A DNA stretch of 64,000 bases, taken from Duganella flavida. GTDB lineage: Bacteria > Pseudomonadota > Gammaproteobacteria > Burkholderiales > Burkholderiaceae_D. A model generated the notes under the pieces. That model saw only the letters and a list, made by a program, of their open reading frames with translations. It made no database searches and had not been told where the DNA came from. This document shows positions 30,195 through 37,847 of the stretch, in pieces; position 1 is the stretch's first letter; the number at the start of each line of letters is the position of its first letter. The position numbers were made by a program, and so were the translations under genes. The stretch spans positions 310,001-374,000 of the forward strand of contig NZ_WWCN01000005.1 in NCBI RefSeq assembly GCF_009857445.1. The letters run 5' to 3'.

Positions 30195-30469
30195 GATTTC
30201 CTTAACTAATTTCAAGCCGGGTGGCGCAAAGAGTGGATCAGCAGCTACCTTGTAAAACATTCACCAAACGGCTGATTATAGACACAAGAATGCCTAGAAG
30301 GAAACGCAAACTTAAGATGCTGCAATGCAACCTGAAAGCGTTTGGGAATTATTTGCAACAATTTTGACTATACGGGGATCATTAAATAAACAGCTGGATC
30401 CTATGGGTTGTGGCAGCGACGCGCAGCGCGTCTACCTTCAACAAACACCAAGGTTAAGAGCACTTCCGC
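30195..30469. other. Intergenic, AT-richer stretch at the edge of an accessory island
   Basis: No gene is supported. The left part must contain the cytochrome c promoter. Base composition drops in GC from about 30290 onward. A perfect palindrome GACGCGC-A-GCGCGTC lies at 30418-30432. Confidence 0.4.
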
Positions 30470-30907
30470 TTGAAAATCAACTCTATTCTTGAGCACTATG
30501 AGCGACCGTTTGAGCTGGTTAGGAGCGGTGAAATCTTGCACAAGCCGGAGGCTGGCTTTGAGAAGTTGATGGAGGCAGATTTGCCAAGCGGCGACGTCCA
30601 AGTAAAGGACCGCGTAGCGGCAGCCAAGCTGAGGTATCAGCGTCATGGTTCTACGTTGGATGACAGACGACAGGCAGTCAGAGATTTAGCGGATGTTCTT
30701 GAGTATCTTAAGCCTTAAATTAAGCAGCAGTTGACTTCGGCTGACGAAAAAGATTTGTTCAACATCGCCAACAACTTCGGTATTCGCCACCATAACGATA
30801 AGCAGAAAACTTCTTACGACGCCGCTATTTGGTTGAGTTGGATGTTCTACTTTTATTTATCGACCATTCAGGTTGTTGTACGCAAGTTGGCTTCTGATGA
30901 AGAGTAG
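30470..30907 (+). pseudogene. ORF interrupted by an in-frame TAA
   Basis: One reading frame runs from a TTG at 30470 to a TAG at 30905, broken only by TAA at 30716-30718. The first part is 82 residues ('ILEHYERPFELVRSGEILHK'). The second, 62 residues, contains 'NNFGIRHHNDKQKT' and 'IWLSWMFYFYLSTIQ'. Both parts look like real protein and the second half has no start of its own, so this is most simply a nonsense-mutated gene, possibly 5' truncated. The C-terminal pattern recalls small abortive-infection-type proteins, but I cannot name a family. It directly precedes the NYN cassette. Confidence 0.6.
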
Positions 30908-30980
30908 GGACGTGAGTCTGTCCCGTCATTTTGATATTGTGTTCGTTTGATGGGTCGGCTTGACTTCGGTGTTGGTTGGT

Positions 30981-31076
30981 CCTACCATAGTTTTACCACT
31001 CACTCCCTGACCGTCCGGTTTAGCCGTGATGCTCTTCGAGCGACAGGCCGCCGTAAGGCGGCTTTGTCATTTCTGG
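30981..31076 (+). repeat. Direct repeat copy 1 with GNRA-capped hairpin, upstream of the NYN gene
   Basis: About 96 bp closely matching 31783-31883. Conserved blocks are ACCACTCACTCCCTGA (30995-31010) and a 3' block from TGATGCTCTT through the hairpin to TTCTGG. The hairpin is GCCGCC-GTAA-GGCGGC (31047-31062), a GNRA tetraloop. The part between the blocks varies. The NYN start codon is nine bases after the repeat. Confidence 0.75.
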
Positions 31077-31084
31077 AGAGTGGT

Positions 31085-31738
31085 ATGAAAACAATCGTGT
31101 ATGTAGACGGCTTCAATCTCTACTACGGTTTGCTAAGAAAATCCCCATACAAATGGCTGGATTTGTTTGCGCTCTTTCAGAATCATGTACTGAGTTCCGA
31201 CGCCGAAGTGGTTGATGTGCGCTACTACACCGCACCTGTGCTCGTCCGCGTTTGTGATGATGGAGACTCCCCAAGTCGGCAACGAAAATATCTGCAAGCA
31301 TTGAGGAAGATGCCGCCACAAAAGGTGAGCGTCATTGAAGGATCTTTGGAGTTGTCGAAGTCGTACCTGCGCTTGGTGCATCCTCCGTCAGACGATGAGC
31401 GTATCGCCTTGGTTTATAAACTGACAGAGCGAAAATCAGATGTAAGCCTCGCTAGTGATTTGATCTGTGGGGCATTTCTTGGCCAGTATGAGCAGGCCAT
31501 TGTATGTACCAATGATCGTGATCTTGCCCCGGCGATGGCTGCGGTGCGGCAGTATTGTCCGGATGTGCGGCTCGGCTTGATAGTGCCGATTCCCGGTGCT
31601 GACCATCGTCGGGCGGGACGTGAACTTGTTGAGCAAGCGCACTGGTTCAAATTGCTTAGTCCTGTGCATCTTATGAACGCGCAATTACCTGAAAAAATTC
31701 CATGCACTTCAATTCATCGACCGCCGCAGTGGAGCTGA
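31085..31738 (+). CDS. NYN-domain (PIN-like) putative ribonuclease
   Basis: A 217-residue protein of the NYN/LabA-like branch of PIN-fold nucleases. The acidic residues expected for metal binding are visible: Asp8 in 'VYVDGFNLYYG', Asp in 'ERKSDVSLASDLI' and Asp in 'VCTNDRDLAPAM'. GGAG lies just upstream of the ATG at 31085. The gene is flanked on both sides by a long direct repeat with conserved hairpins, and sits in an AT-richer island, so horizontal acquisition is likely. RNA cleavage is family knowledge; its target and any defence or toxin role are unknown. Confidence 0.82.
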   Translation: MKTIVYVDGFNLYYGLLRKSPYKWLDLFALFQNHVLSSDAEVVDVRYYTAPVLVRVCDDGDSPSRQRKYLQALRKMPPQKVSVIEGSLELSKSYLRLVHPPSDDERIALVYKLTERKSDVSLASDLICGAFLGQYEQAIVCTNDRDLAPAMAAVRQYCPDVRLGLIVPIPGADHRRAGRELVEQAHWFKLLSPVHLMNAQLPEKIPCTSIHRPPQWS

Positions 31739-31782
31739 GCTGTGCATGATTGAATGTTCGCTTGACGTTAGTGCCATCGCGA

Positions 31783-31883
31783 CCTAGCATGGATTCACCA
31801 CTCACTCCCTGATTCTTCATGCGTTGTTCGTCATGATGCTCTTGGAGCGACAGGCCGCCGCAAGGCGGCTTTGTCATTTCTGG
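31783..31883 (+). repeat. Direct repeat copy 2 with GNRA-capped hairpin, downstream of the NYN gene
   Basis: Second copy of the repeat at 30981-31076, starting about 45 bp after the NYN stop. The hairpin is GCCGCC-GCAA-GGCGGC (31854-31869). The only loop change (GTAA to GCAA) keeps the GNRA class and the stem is unchanged. No gene starts directly after this copy. Confidence 0.75.
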
Positions 31884-31925
31884 CGACAGGTTGCCGACAA
31901 AAAACCCACACCCGTGGCGCGCTCG

Positions 31926-31981
31926 TTGACATGAAATATTTGCCAGTGCTATAGTTCTTTCAACAAATGGAAACGCTTCCA
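31926..31981 (+). promoter_or_regulatory. Sigma70 promoter and LacI-type operator of the GH30 gene
   Basis: TTGACA (31926-31931) and TATAGT (31950-31955) are spaced 18 bp, a near-consensus promoter. TGGAAACGCTTCCA (31968-31981) overlaps or immediately follows the expected start site near 31962 and has the inverted-repeat form with central CG bound by LacI-family repressors. A perfect version recurs at 33554-33567. The regulator gene is not in the window. Confidence 0.8.
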
Positions 31982-32045
31982 CTTAATTCATAAGTGAAGC
32001 AAACAATACACGGCGGACTACGATCCGTCTGCACGAGGAGACAGC

Positions 32046-33503
32046 ATGTTGACAGCCAGCCCTGCATTGCCGGGCGATGGAGCGTTGCGCCCGTCGTCTT
32101 TTAAATCCCTTCCCCAGCTGCTTGCAGCCCTGCTATTTGCCTGTGCCGGCACGGCCCACGCGCAGACGGTGCAGGCGTGGATCACCACCGGCGACCAGGC
32201 CCAGCTGCTGGCGCGGAATCCCGATGCGCACTTCAAAACCGGCGCCAAGGCCGCCACGATTATCGAGGTCGACCCCAAGCAGCGCTTCCAGGAAATGGTC
32301 GGCTTCGGCGCTGCCATCACCGATGCTTCCGCATGGCTGATACAAACCAAACTGAACGACCAGCAGCGCAGTGCTCTGCTCAACGATTTGTTCGGTAAAG
32401 CACCCGGCGCGGGCTTCAGCTTCACGCGCCTGACTATCGGCGCTTCCGACTTCTCGCGCCACCACTACAGCTTCGACGATATGCCGCCGGGCCAGACTGA
32501 TCCGGAACTCAAGCACTTCTCGATCGATGCCAACCGCGCCGATGTCCTGCCCGTCACCAAGGCCGCGCTGGCCATCAATCCCAAGCTGCGCGTGATGGCT
32601 TCGCCGTGGAGCGCACCGGGCTGGATGAAATCGACCGACAGCCTGATCCAGGGCACGCTGAAACCCGAAGCCTTCGCGCCGTTCGCCAACTACCTGTCGC
32701 GCTACATCAGCGCCTACGAAAAGGAAGGCGTGCCGATCTATGCGCTGACCTTGCAGAACGAGCCGCACTTCGAGCCGAAAGATTATCCCGGCATGCGCGT
32801 CGATCCAGTCAAGCGCGCCGCCTTCATCGGCGCTCATCTCGGCCCGGTGCTGGCGAAAGACCATCCGCAAACCAAGATCCTCGACTGGGACCACAACTGG
32901 GACGAGCCGGGCTCGCCGGCCGATGTGCTGAAAGACCCCATCGCCAACAAATACGTGGCCGGCGTGGCCTGGCACTGCTACGGCGGCGATGTGCGCGTGC
33001 AGTCCGCGCTGCACGACCGCTGGCCGGACAAGGAAACCTTCTTCACTGAATGCTCGGGCGGCAAGTGGGCACCGAAGTGGTCGGATAATCTGCAGCACTT
33101 CGCCAAGGTACTGGTGGTCGGCACCACGCGCGGCTGGGCCAAGGGCGTGCTGCTGTGGAACCTGGCGCTCGATGAAAACGACGGCCCGCATCTCGGCGGC
33201 TGCAACGATTGCCGCGGCGTAGTCACCATCGATTCGCGCGATGGCAAGATCACCCGCAACGAAGAGTACTACGCGCTGGCCCACGCCAGCCGTTTCGTAC
33301 GACAGGGCGCGCGCCGCATCGCGTCCACCAGCGGGTACGACCAGCTGGACACAGTCGCCTTCCGCAATGCCGACGATGGCTCGGTGGCGCTGATGGTGGT
33401 GAACTCGGCCAAGGAGCCGCGTAGTTTCGCGGTGCGCGTCGGCCAACGCAGTTTTGACTACACCTTGCCGGCGGCGAGCGTCGCCACCTTTAGTTGGCAA
33501 TGA
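32046..33503 (+). CDS. Exported GH30-family beta-glucanase/glucosylceramidase
   Basis: A secreted glycoside hydrolase of 485 residues with a signal peptide (about 1-39, cleavage after 'GTAHA'). The retaining-enzyme pair is visible: acid/base Glu239 in 'LTLQNEPHFE' and nucleophile Glu335 in 'FFTECSGGKW'. 'FQEMVGFGAAITDASAW' and 'LRVMASPWSAPGWMK' are GH30 signatures. The C-terminal beta-sandwich follows from about residue 415. Members cleave beta-1,6-glucan or glucosylceramide; the adjacent GH5 and TonB receptor favour a glucan. GAGGAG supports the ATG at 32046. A LacI-type operator lies at its promoter. Confidence 0.9.
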   Translation: MLTASPALPGDGALRPSSFKSLPQLLAALLFACAGTAHAQTVQAWITTGDQAQLLARNPDAHFKTGAKAATIIEVDPKQRFQEMVGFGAAITDASAWLIQTKLNDQQRSALLNDLFGKAPGAGFSFTRLTIGASDFSRHHYSFDDMPPGQTDPELKHFSIDANRADVLPVTKAALAINPKLRVMASPWSAPGWMKSTDSLIQGTLKPEAFAPFANYLSRYISAYEKEGVPIYALTLQNEPHFEPKDYPGMRVDPVKRAAFIGAHLGPVLAKDHPQTKILDWDHNWDEPGSPADVLKDPIANKYVAGVAWHCYGGDVRVQSALHDRWPDKETFFTECSGGKWAPKWSDNLQHFAKVLVVGTTRGWAKGVLLWNLALDENDGPHLGGCNDCRGVVTIDSRDGKITRNEEYYALAHASRFVRQGARRIASTSGYDQLDTVAFRNADDGSVALMVVNSAKEPRSFAVRVGQRSFDYTLPAASVATFSWQ

Positions 33504-33553
33504 GCTGGCAATAAAACCGGTGCTGCTACAGGCAGCTTTTCTTCGCATTGATC

Positions 33554-33567
33554 TGGAAGCGCTTCCA
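33554..33567. promoter_or_regulatory. LacI-type operator upstream of the GH5 gene
   Basis: TGGAAGCGCTTCCA is a perfect 14-bp palindrome and matches the operator before the GH30 gene at 13 of 14 positions. It lies 17 bases before the GH5 start codon, close enough to block transcription or early elongation. Confidence 0.8.
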
Positions 33568-33584
33568 CGAGAGGGAGGTTGGGG

Positions 33585-34940
33585 ATGGTTTTTCGTAAAA
33601 TTTGTAGTGTGAGCTTGTTGGTACTGGCCGGATGCGGCGGCGGCAGCACCGCATCCGCGCCGCCGCCAGTGGTCACGGCGCCAGTAGCTGAAGTGATCAA
33701 GCCAACGCCGGTGACACCGGTGCCAGTGCTGCCGATGTCCATGCTGCACACCCAGAGCACCAAATGGCTGAAGGCCGATGGCAGCGCCGTCACGCTAAAA
33801 GGCGTCAACCTCGGCAACTGGCTGATCAACGAATTCTGGATGATGGGGCAGGGCAGCGCCGGCATCGACGACCAGTGCAAGCTGGAAGCCAAACTCGACG
33901 AACGATTCGGCTACGCCGAACGCCAGCGCCTGTTCCAGCTGTTCCGCGATAACTGGATCACCACCCGCGACTGGGACCAGATGCAGAAGTTCGGCCTCAA
34001 CGTGGTGCGCCTGCCATTCATCTACAGCGTGATCGAGGACGAAAAAAATCCGCGTACTTTGCGCGCCGATGCATGGCGCTATCTGGACGACGCCATTGCG
34101 CAAGCGGAGAAGCGTGGCATCTACGTCATCCTCGACCTGCATGGCGCCGTTGGCAGCCAAGGCTGGGAGCAGCACAGCGGCTGCGCCGGCAAGAATCTGT
34201 ACTGGAGCACGCCGGAATACCAGCAGCGCACCATCTGGCTGTGGCAGCAGGTGGCCGCGCGCTACAAGGACCGTATCAGCGTGGCCGGCTACAGCGTGCT
34301 CAACGAGCCGTGGGGTACGGACGCGGCCAACCTCGCCGCCGTGGTGAAGACCTTGTACACCGCCATCCGCGCCGTTGATCCGAACCACGTGGTGATCCTG
34401 CCTGGCCATAACAGCGGCATCAACGCCTACGGCAAGCCGTCCGAACAAGGCATGAGCAATGTCGCGTTTGAGATGCACTTCTATCCGGGCCTGTTCGGCT
34501 GGGGCCAGATCGGCCTGCAAGTGCACAAGGACTGGCTGACCTGTTCCACCGGCAGCAACAGCGGCGTGTGCGAGTGGGACAACCGCATCCGCAACCTCGA
34601 CACCGCTTTCTTCATCGGCGAGATGCAGCCGTGGACCGGGCAGGGCCTGGACCTCGGTGCCCAGATTGCCCGCGCTTCCTTCGATACCTACGCCAAGTAC
34701 GGCTGGGCCGCCACCGCGTGGAGCTGGAAGGTCGTGAACAACACCGGCGGCCAGGGTAACGGCACTTGGGGCATGGTCACCAACGCCGCCAGCGCGCCTG
34801 TGCCCAAGATCGATTTCACCACCGCCTCGATGAGCGATATCGAGACCCTTTTCAAGTCCTTCGGCAGCCAGCAGTACGAAGTTCACCAGCCGTTGCAGGA
34901 CTGGATGACCAGCAGCACCGCACCACAGCCTTTCCGTTAA
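33585..34940 (+). CDS. GH5-family glucanase lipoprotein
   Basis: A 451-residue glycoside hydrolase anchored as a lipoprotein: lipobox 'LVLAGC' followed by a Gly/Ser and Pro/Val-rich linker (about 20-55). The catalytic domain has 'LKGVNLGNWL', acid/base Glu241 in 'YSVLNEPWG' and nucleophile Glu346 in 'FFIGEMQPW'. This resembles exo-beta-1,3-glucanase-type GH5 enzymes; substrate is inferred. GGGAGG six bases before the ATG at 33585 fixes the start over an upstream TTG. It lies between GH30 and the TonB receptor in one direction and carries its own operator. Confidence 0.9.
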   Translation: MVFRKICSVSLLVLAGCGGGSTASAPPPVVTAPVAEVIKPTPVTPVPVLPMSMLHTQSTKWLKADGSAVTLKGVNLGNWLINEFWMMGQGSAGIDDQCKLEAKLDERFGYAERQRLFQLFRDNWITTRDWDQMQKFGLNVVRLPFIYSVIEDEKNPRTLRADAWRYLDDAIAQAEKRGIYVILDLHGAVGSQGWEQHSGCAGKNLYWSTPEYQQRTIWLWQQVAARYKDRISVAGYSVLNEPWGTDAANLAAVVKTLYTAIRAVDPNHVVILPGHNSGINAYGKPSEQGMSNVAFEMHFYPGLFGWGQIGLQVHKDWLTCSTGSNSGVCEWDNRIRNLDTAFFIGEMQPWTGQGLDLGAQIARASFDTYAKYGWAATAWSWKVVNNTGGQGNGTWGMVTNAASAPVPKIDFTTASMSDIETLFKSFGSQQYEVHQPLQDWMTSSTAPQPFR

Positions 34941-34961
34941 AACGATAAGAGTGAGAGAGAA

Positions 34962-37679
34962 ATGAACCATCAAAACTATGCAATCAGAATGACGCCCATC
35001 GCTGCCGCTTGTGCCGCGCTGGCTTTTGCCGCCAGCAGCCCGGTGCACGCGCAGCAGGCAGCCGCACCCAAAGCCGATGACGGCCAGGTGCAAGAAGTGG
35101 TCGTAACCGGTATCCGCCGCAGTATCGAAACCTCGATGGCGATCAAGCGCGACGCCGACTCCATCGTCGAAGCCGTGACGGCGGAAGACATCGGCAAGCT
35201 GCCCGACGTGTCGATCGCTGAATCGATCGCTCGCCTGGCCGGCCTGACTGCGCAGCGTGTCGAAGGCCGGGCCCAAGTGATTTCGATCCGCGGCTTGGCG
35301 CCAGACTTTTCCACCACGCTGCTGAATGGCCGCGAGCAAGTCTCCACCAGTAACAACCGTGGTGCGGAATACGACCAGTATCCATCGGAGCTGATCAACG
35401 GCGTCACCGTCTACAAAACGCCGGATGCTTCGCTGGTGTCCGGTGGCCTGTCCGGCACGGTCGACCTGCAAACCGTACGCCCGCTGGACATCCGCCAGCG
35501 CACCGTGGTGCTGAACGCGCGCGGCGAGCACAACTCCAACGGCAAGCTGAACTCCAACACCTCGGCCAACGGCAATCGTTTGAGCGCCTCGTACGTGGAC
35601 CAGTTCCTCAACAACACGCTGGGCATTGCAGTCGGCTACGCCCACCTTGATTCGCCGGGCCAGCAGCAGGAATACAAATCGTGGTGGTGGGGCAAGGACA
35701 ACAAGCTGCCAGCCGGTATGGAAGACGTGGTGGCGCTGAAAGGCGCGGAAGTGACCGCCTCGTCGCGCGAGCAAAAGCGTGACGGCCTGATGGGCGTGAT
35801 CGAATACCGCCCATCGAAAGAATTCCGCAGCACGGTGGACATGTACTACTCCGAGTTCAAGCAGAACACCACCATGCGCGGCATGATGTGGAACTCGCAC
35901 CAGTGGAGCGACGTCACCTACAAAGATCCAGTAGTGCAAAACATCGGCGGCACGCGCCTGCTGGTAGGCGGCAAGCTGGTCAACCTGGAACCGATCGTAC
36001 GTAACGACTACAACCAGCGCAAGGACAAGCTGGGCGCGCTGGGCTGGAACAACACCTTCAAGAAGGATGGCTGGACCTTGGTCGGCGACCTGTCGTACTC
36101 GACCGCCAAGCGCCGCGAGGAAGTGCTGGAAACCTACGCCGGTCTGGGCCCGGCCGGTTCGCACATCACCGACAACAACTTCGAGTTCCACATCCCAACC
36201 GCCAGCGGCCTGCCGACCTTTACGCCGAGCTTCAATTACACCGATCCGAAGATCGTCAAGCTGACCGACGTCGGCGGCTGGGGCAAGGATGCGGACATGC
36301 ACCACCCTATCGTGGAAGACAAGCTCAGCTCGGGCAAGTTCTCGGCCAAGAAGGAACTCGATGGCATCTTCCGCAGCCTGGAAGGCGGCATCAACTTCAG
36401 CAAGCGCGAGAAGACCCACGCCGACACCAACAACTACTGGTTCCTGAAAAACGGCCGCGCGCCAGCCAACGTATCGTCGGACTTGCTGCAGCCATCGACC
36501 TCGCTGGCGTTTGCCGGCATTCCTGCGGTGATGAGCTATGACGTGTTGGGCGTGCTGAACAAGTACTACGACAAGCAGCCGGCCCGTCCGGATGACCAGG
36601 CGCTGCAAAACTGGGGTGTGACCGAGAAGATCACCACCGCCTACACCAAGCTGGGCATCGACGCCGACCTCGGCCCGATCCCGGTGCGTGGCGCGCTGGG
36701 CCTGCAAGCAGTGAACGTCGACCAGAAATCGCGCGGCGCGACGGTCAATGCCGGCAAGCTGGGCGCCATCACTGGTGGCGCCGACTATACCGACATCCTG
36801 CCGAGCGTGAACCTGAACTTCGATCTCGACAAATACCTGAGCACCACCAACCTGCGCTTCGGCGCGGCCAAGACCGTGGCGCGTCCGCAGATGTCGGATA
36901 TGCGTGCCGGTATCTCGGGCGGTGTTGATTCCACCACCCGCATGTGGAACGGCAGCGGCGGCAATCCGAACCTGGAACCGTGGCGTGCCAATTCGTATGA
37001 CCTGTCGATGGAGAAGTACATCGGCAAGCGCAGCTATATCGCCGGCGCACTCTGGTACAAAAAGCTGCAAAGCTACATCTACAACCAGCAGACCGCGTTC
37101 AGCTTTGCCGGCTTCCCTAACCCATCGGCGGTGATTCCGATCCAGGACATCGGCACGCTGAACCGTCCAGCCAACGGCACCGGCGGCATGGTGAAAGGTG
37201 TGGAGCTGTCGGGCGCGCTGGATGCGGGCTTGCTGTGGAATCCGCTGGATGGCTTTGGGGTGACCGGCAGCATGTCCGGCACCGAGAGCTCGATCCATCC
37301 GAATGGTCCGGGCACCAAGGAGAAGCTGCCGGGCCTGTCGGGCGTGGTGTCCAACTTCACCGTGTACTACGAGAAGGATGGCTACTCGGCGCGCGCCAGT
37401 CGCCGCTACCGCTCGGCGTATCGCGGCGAGGTAACCGGCCTGTTCGCGCAGCGTTCCTTCAGCGAGATCCTGGCGGAGCGCCAGATCGACCTGCAACTAG
37501 GCTATGCGATCGAAGAAGGTACCTACAAAGGCTTGTCCTTCCTGTTCCAGGTGAACAACCTGAACAACTCGCCATACCAGACGCGCCAGGGCGACGCCTT
37601 CTCGGGTGGCTCCTACGCGCCTGAACGCTATACCACCTACGGCCGTCAGTTCATGTTGGGTCTGAACTACAAGCTGTAA
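34962..37679 (+). CDS. TonB-dependent receptor, carbohydrate-uptake type
   Basis: A 905-residue outer-membrane receptor with a signal peptide (about 1-30, 'SSPVHAQQ') and the plug signature 'VVVTGIRRSIETSMAIKRDAD', 'AEDIGKLPDVSIAESIARL' and 'ISIRGLAPDFSTTLLNGREQ'. This TonB subtype is common in Xanthomonas and related bacteria within carbohydrate utilisation loci. The barrel ends 'FMLGLNYKL'. It starts 21 bp after the GH5 stop behind a GAGAGAG-type ribosome-binding site, so it probably shares the GH30-GH5 transcript and imports the oligosaccharides they release. Confidence 0.92.
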   Translation: MNHQNYAIRMTPIAAACAALAFAASSPVHAQQAAAPKADDGQVQEVVVTGIRRSIETSMAIKRDADSIVEAVTAEDIGKLPDVSIAESIARLAGLTAQRVEGRAQVISIRGLAPDFSTTLLNGREQVSTSNNRGAEYDQYPSELINGVTVYKTPDASLVSGGLSGTVDLQTVRPLDIRQRTVVLNARGEHNSNGKLNSNTSANGNRLSASYVDQFLNNTLGIAVGYAHLDSPGQQQEYKSWWWGKDNKLPAGMEDVVALKGAEVTASSREQKRDGLMGVIEYRPSKEFRSTVDMYYSEFKQNTTMRGMMWNSHQWSDVTYKDPVVQNIGGTRLLVGGKLVNLEPIVRNDYNQRKDKLGALGWNNTFKKDGWTLVGDLSYSTAKRREEVLETYAGLGPAGSHITDNNFEFHIPTASGLPTFTPSFNYTDPKIVKLTDVGGWGKDADMHHPIVEDKLSSGKFSAKKELDGIFRSLEGGINFSKREKTHADTNNYWFLKNGRAPANVSSDLLQPSTSLAFAGIPAVMSYDVLGVLNKYYDKQPARPDDQALQNWGVTEKITTAYTKLGIDADLGPIPVRGALGLQAVNVDQKSRGATVNAGKLGAITGGADYTDILPSVNLNFDLDKYLSTTNLRFGAAKTVARPQMSDMRAGISGGVDSTTRMWNGSGGNPNLEPWRANSYDLSMEKYIGKRSYIAGALWYKKLQSYIYNQQTAFSFAGFPNPSAVIPIQDIGTLNRPANGTGGMVKGVELSGALDAGLLWNPLDGFGVTGSMSGTESSIHPNGPGTKEKLPGLSGVVSNFTVYYEKDGYSARASRRYRSAYRGEVTGLFAQRSFSEILAERQIDLQLGYAIEEGTYKGLSFLFQVNNLNNSPYQTRQGDAFSGGSYAPERYTTYGRQFMLGLNYKL

Positions 37680-37689
37680 GTGTGAAGAA

Positions 37690-37714
37690 GGCCGGCGCCT
37701 GTATTGCGCCGGCC
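37690..37714 (+). terminator. GC-rich hairpin after the glucan locus
   Basis: Nine-bp stem GGCCGGCGC / GCGCCGGCC with a seven-base loop, ten bases after the TonB receptor stop. No T tract follows, so it is a weak or Rho-assisted terminator, or an RNA-stabilising 3' structure. Confidence 0.55.
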
Positions 37715-37847
37715 GCTATGAAACCGCCGCAATATCCTGTGCCGGACTAACAAGATTACGCATGCAAATGTGGAGTTTCTGTGAAGAATCCCGGCAGTTT
37801 TAAGTAACGCGCTTGAACCGCCTTGGGCATCGTGGCTTAATGGCCTG

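Noticed and set aside
30750..30830. HEPN ribonuclease motif in the interrupted ORF
   Set aside because: The segment has R-H-H-N-D-K but no His at the expected four to six residue spacing after Arg, so the R-x4-6-H motif is not satisfied.
30908..31883. Integron attC sites around the NYN gene
   Set aside because: The ORF-repeat-ORF-repeat layout fits, but neither the GTTRRRY nor the RYYYAAC core is found in either repeat and no integrase is present.
33795..37496. A minus-strand open frame of over 1200 codons opposite the GH5 and TonB receptor genes
   Set aside because: Same antisense artefact of GC-rich third codon positions; the plus-strand genes have signal sequences, motifs and ribosome-binding sites.
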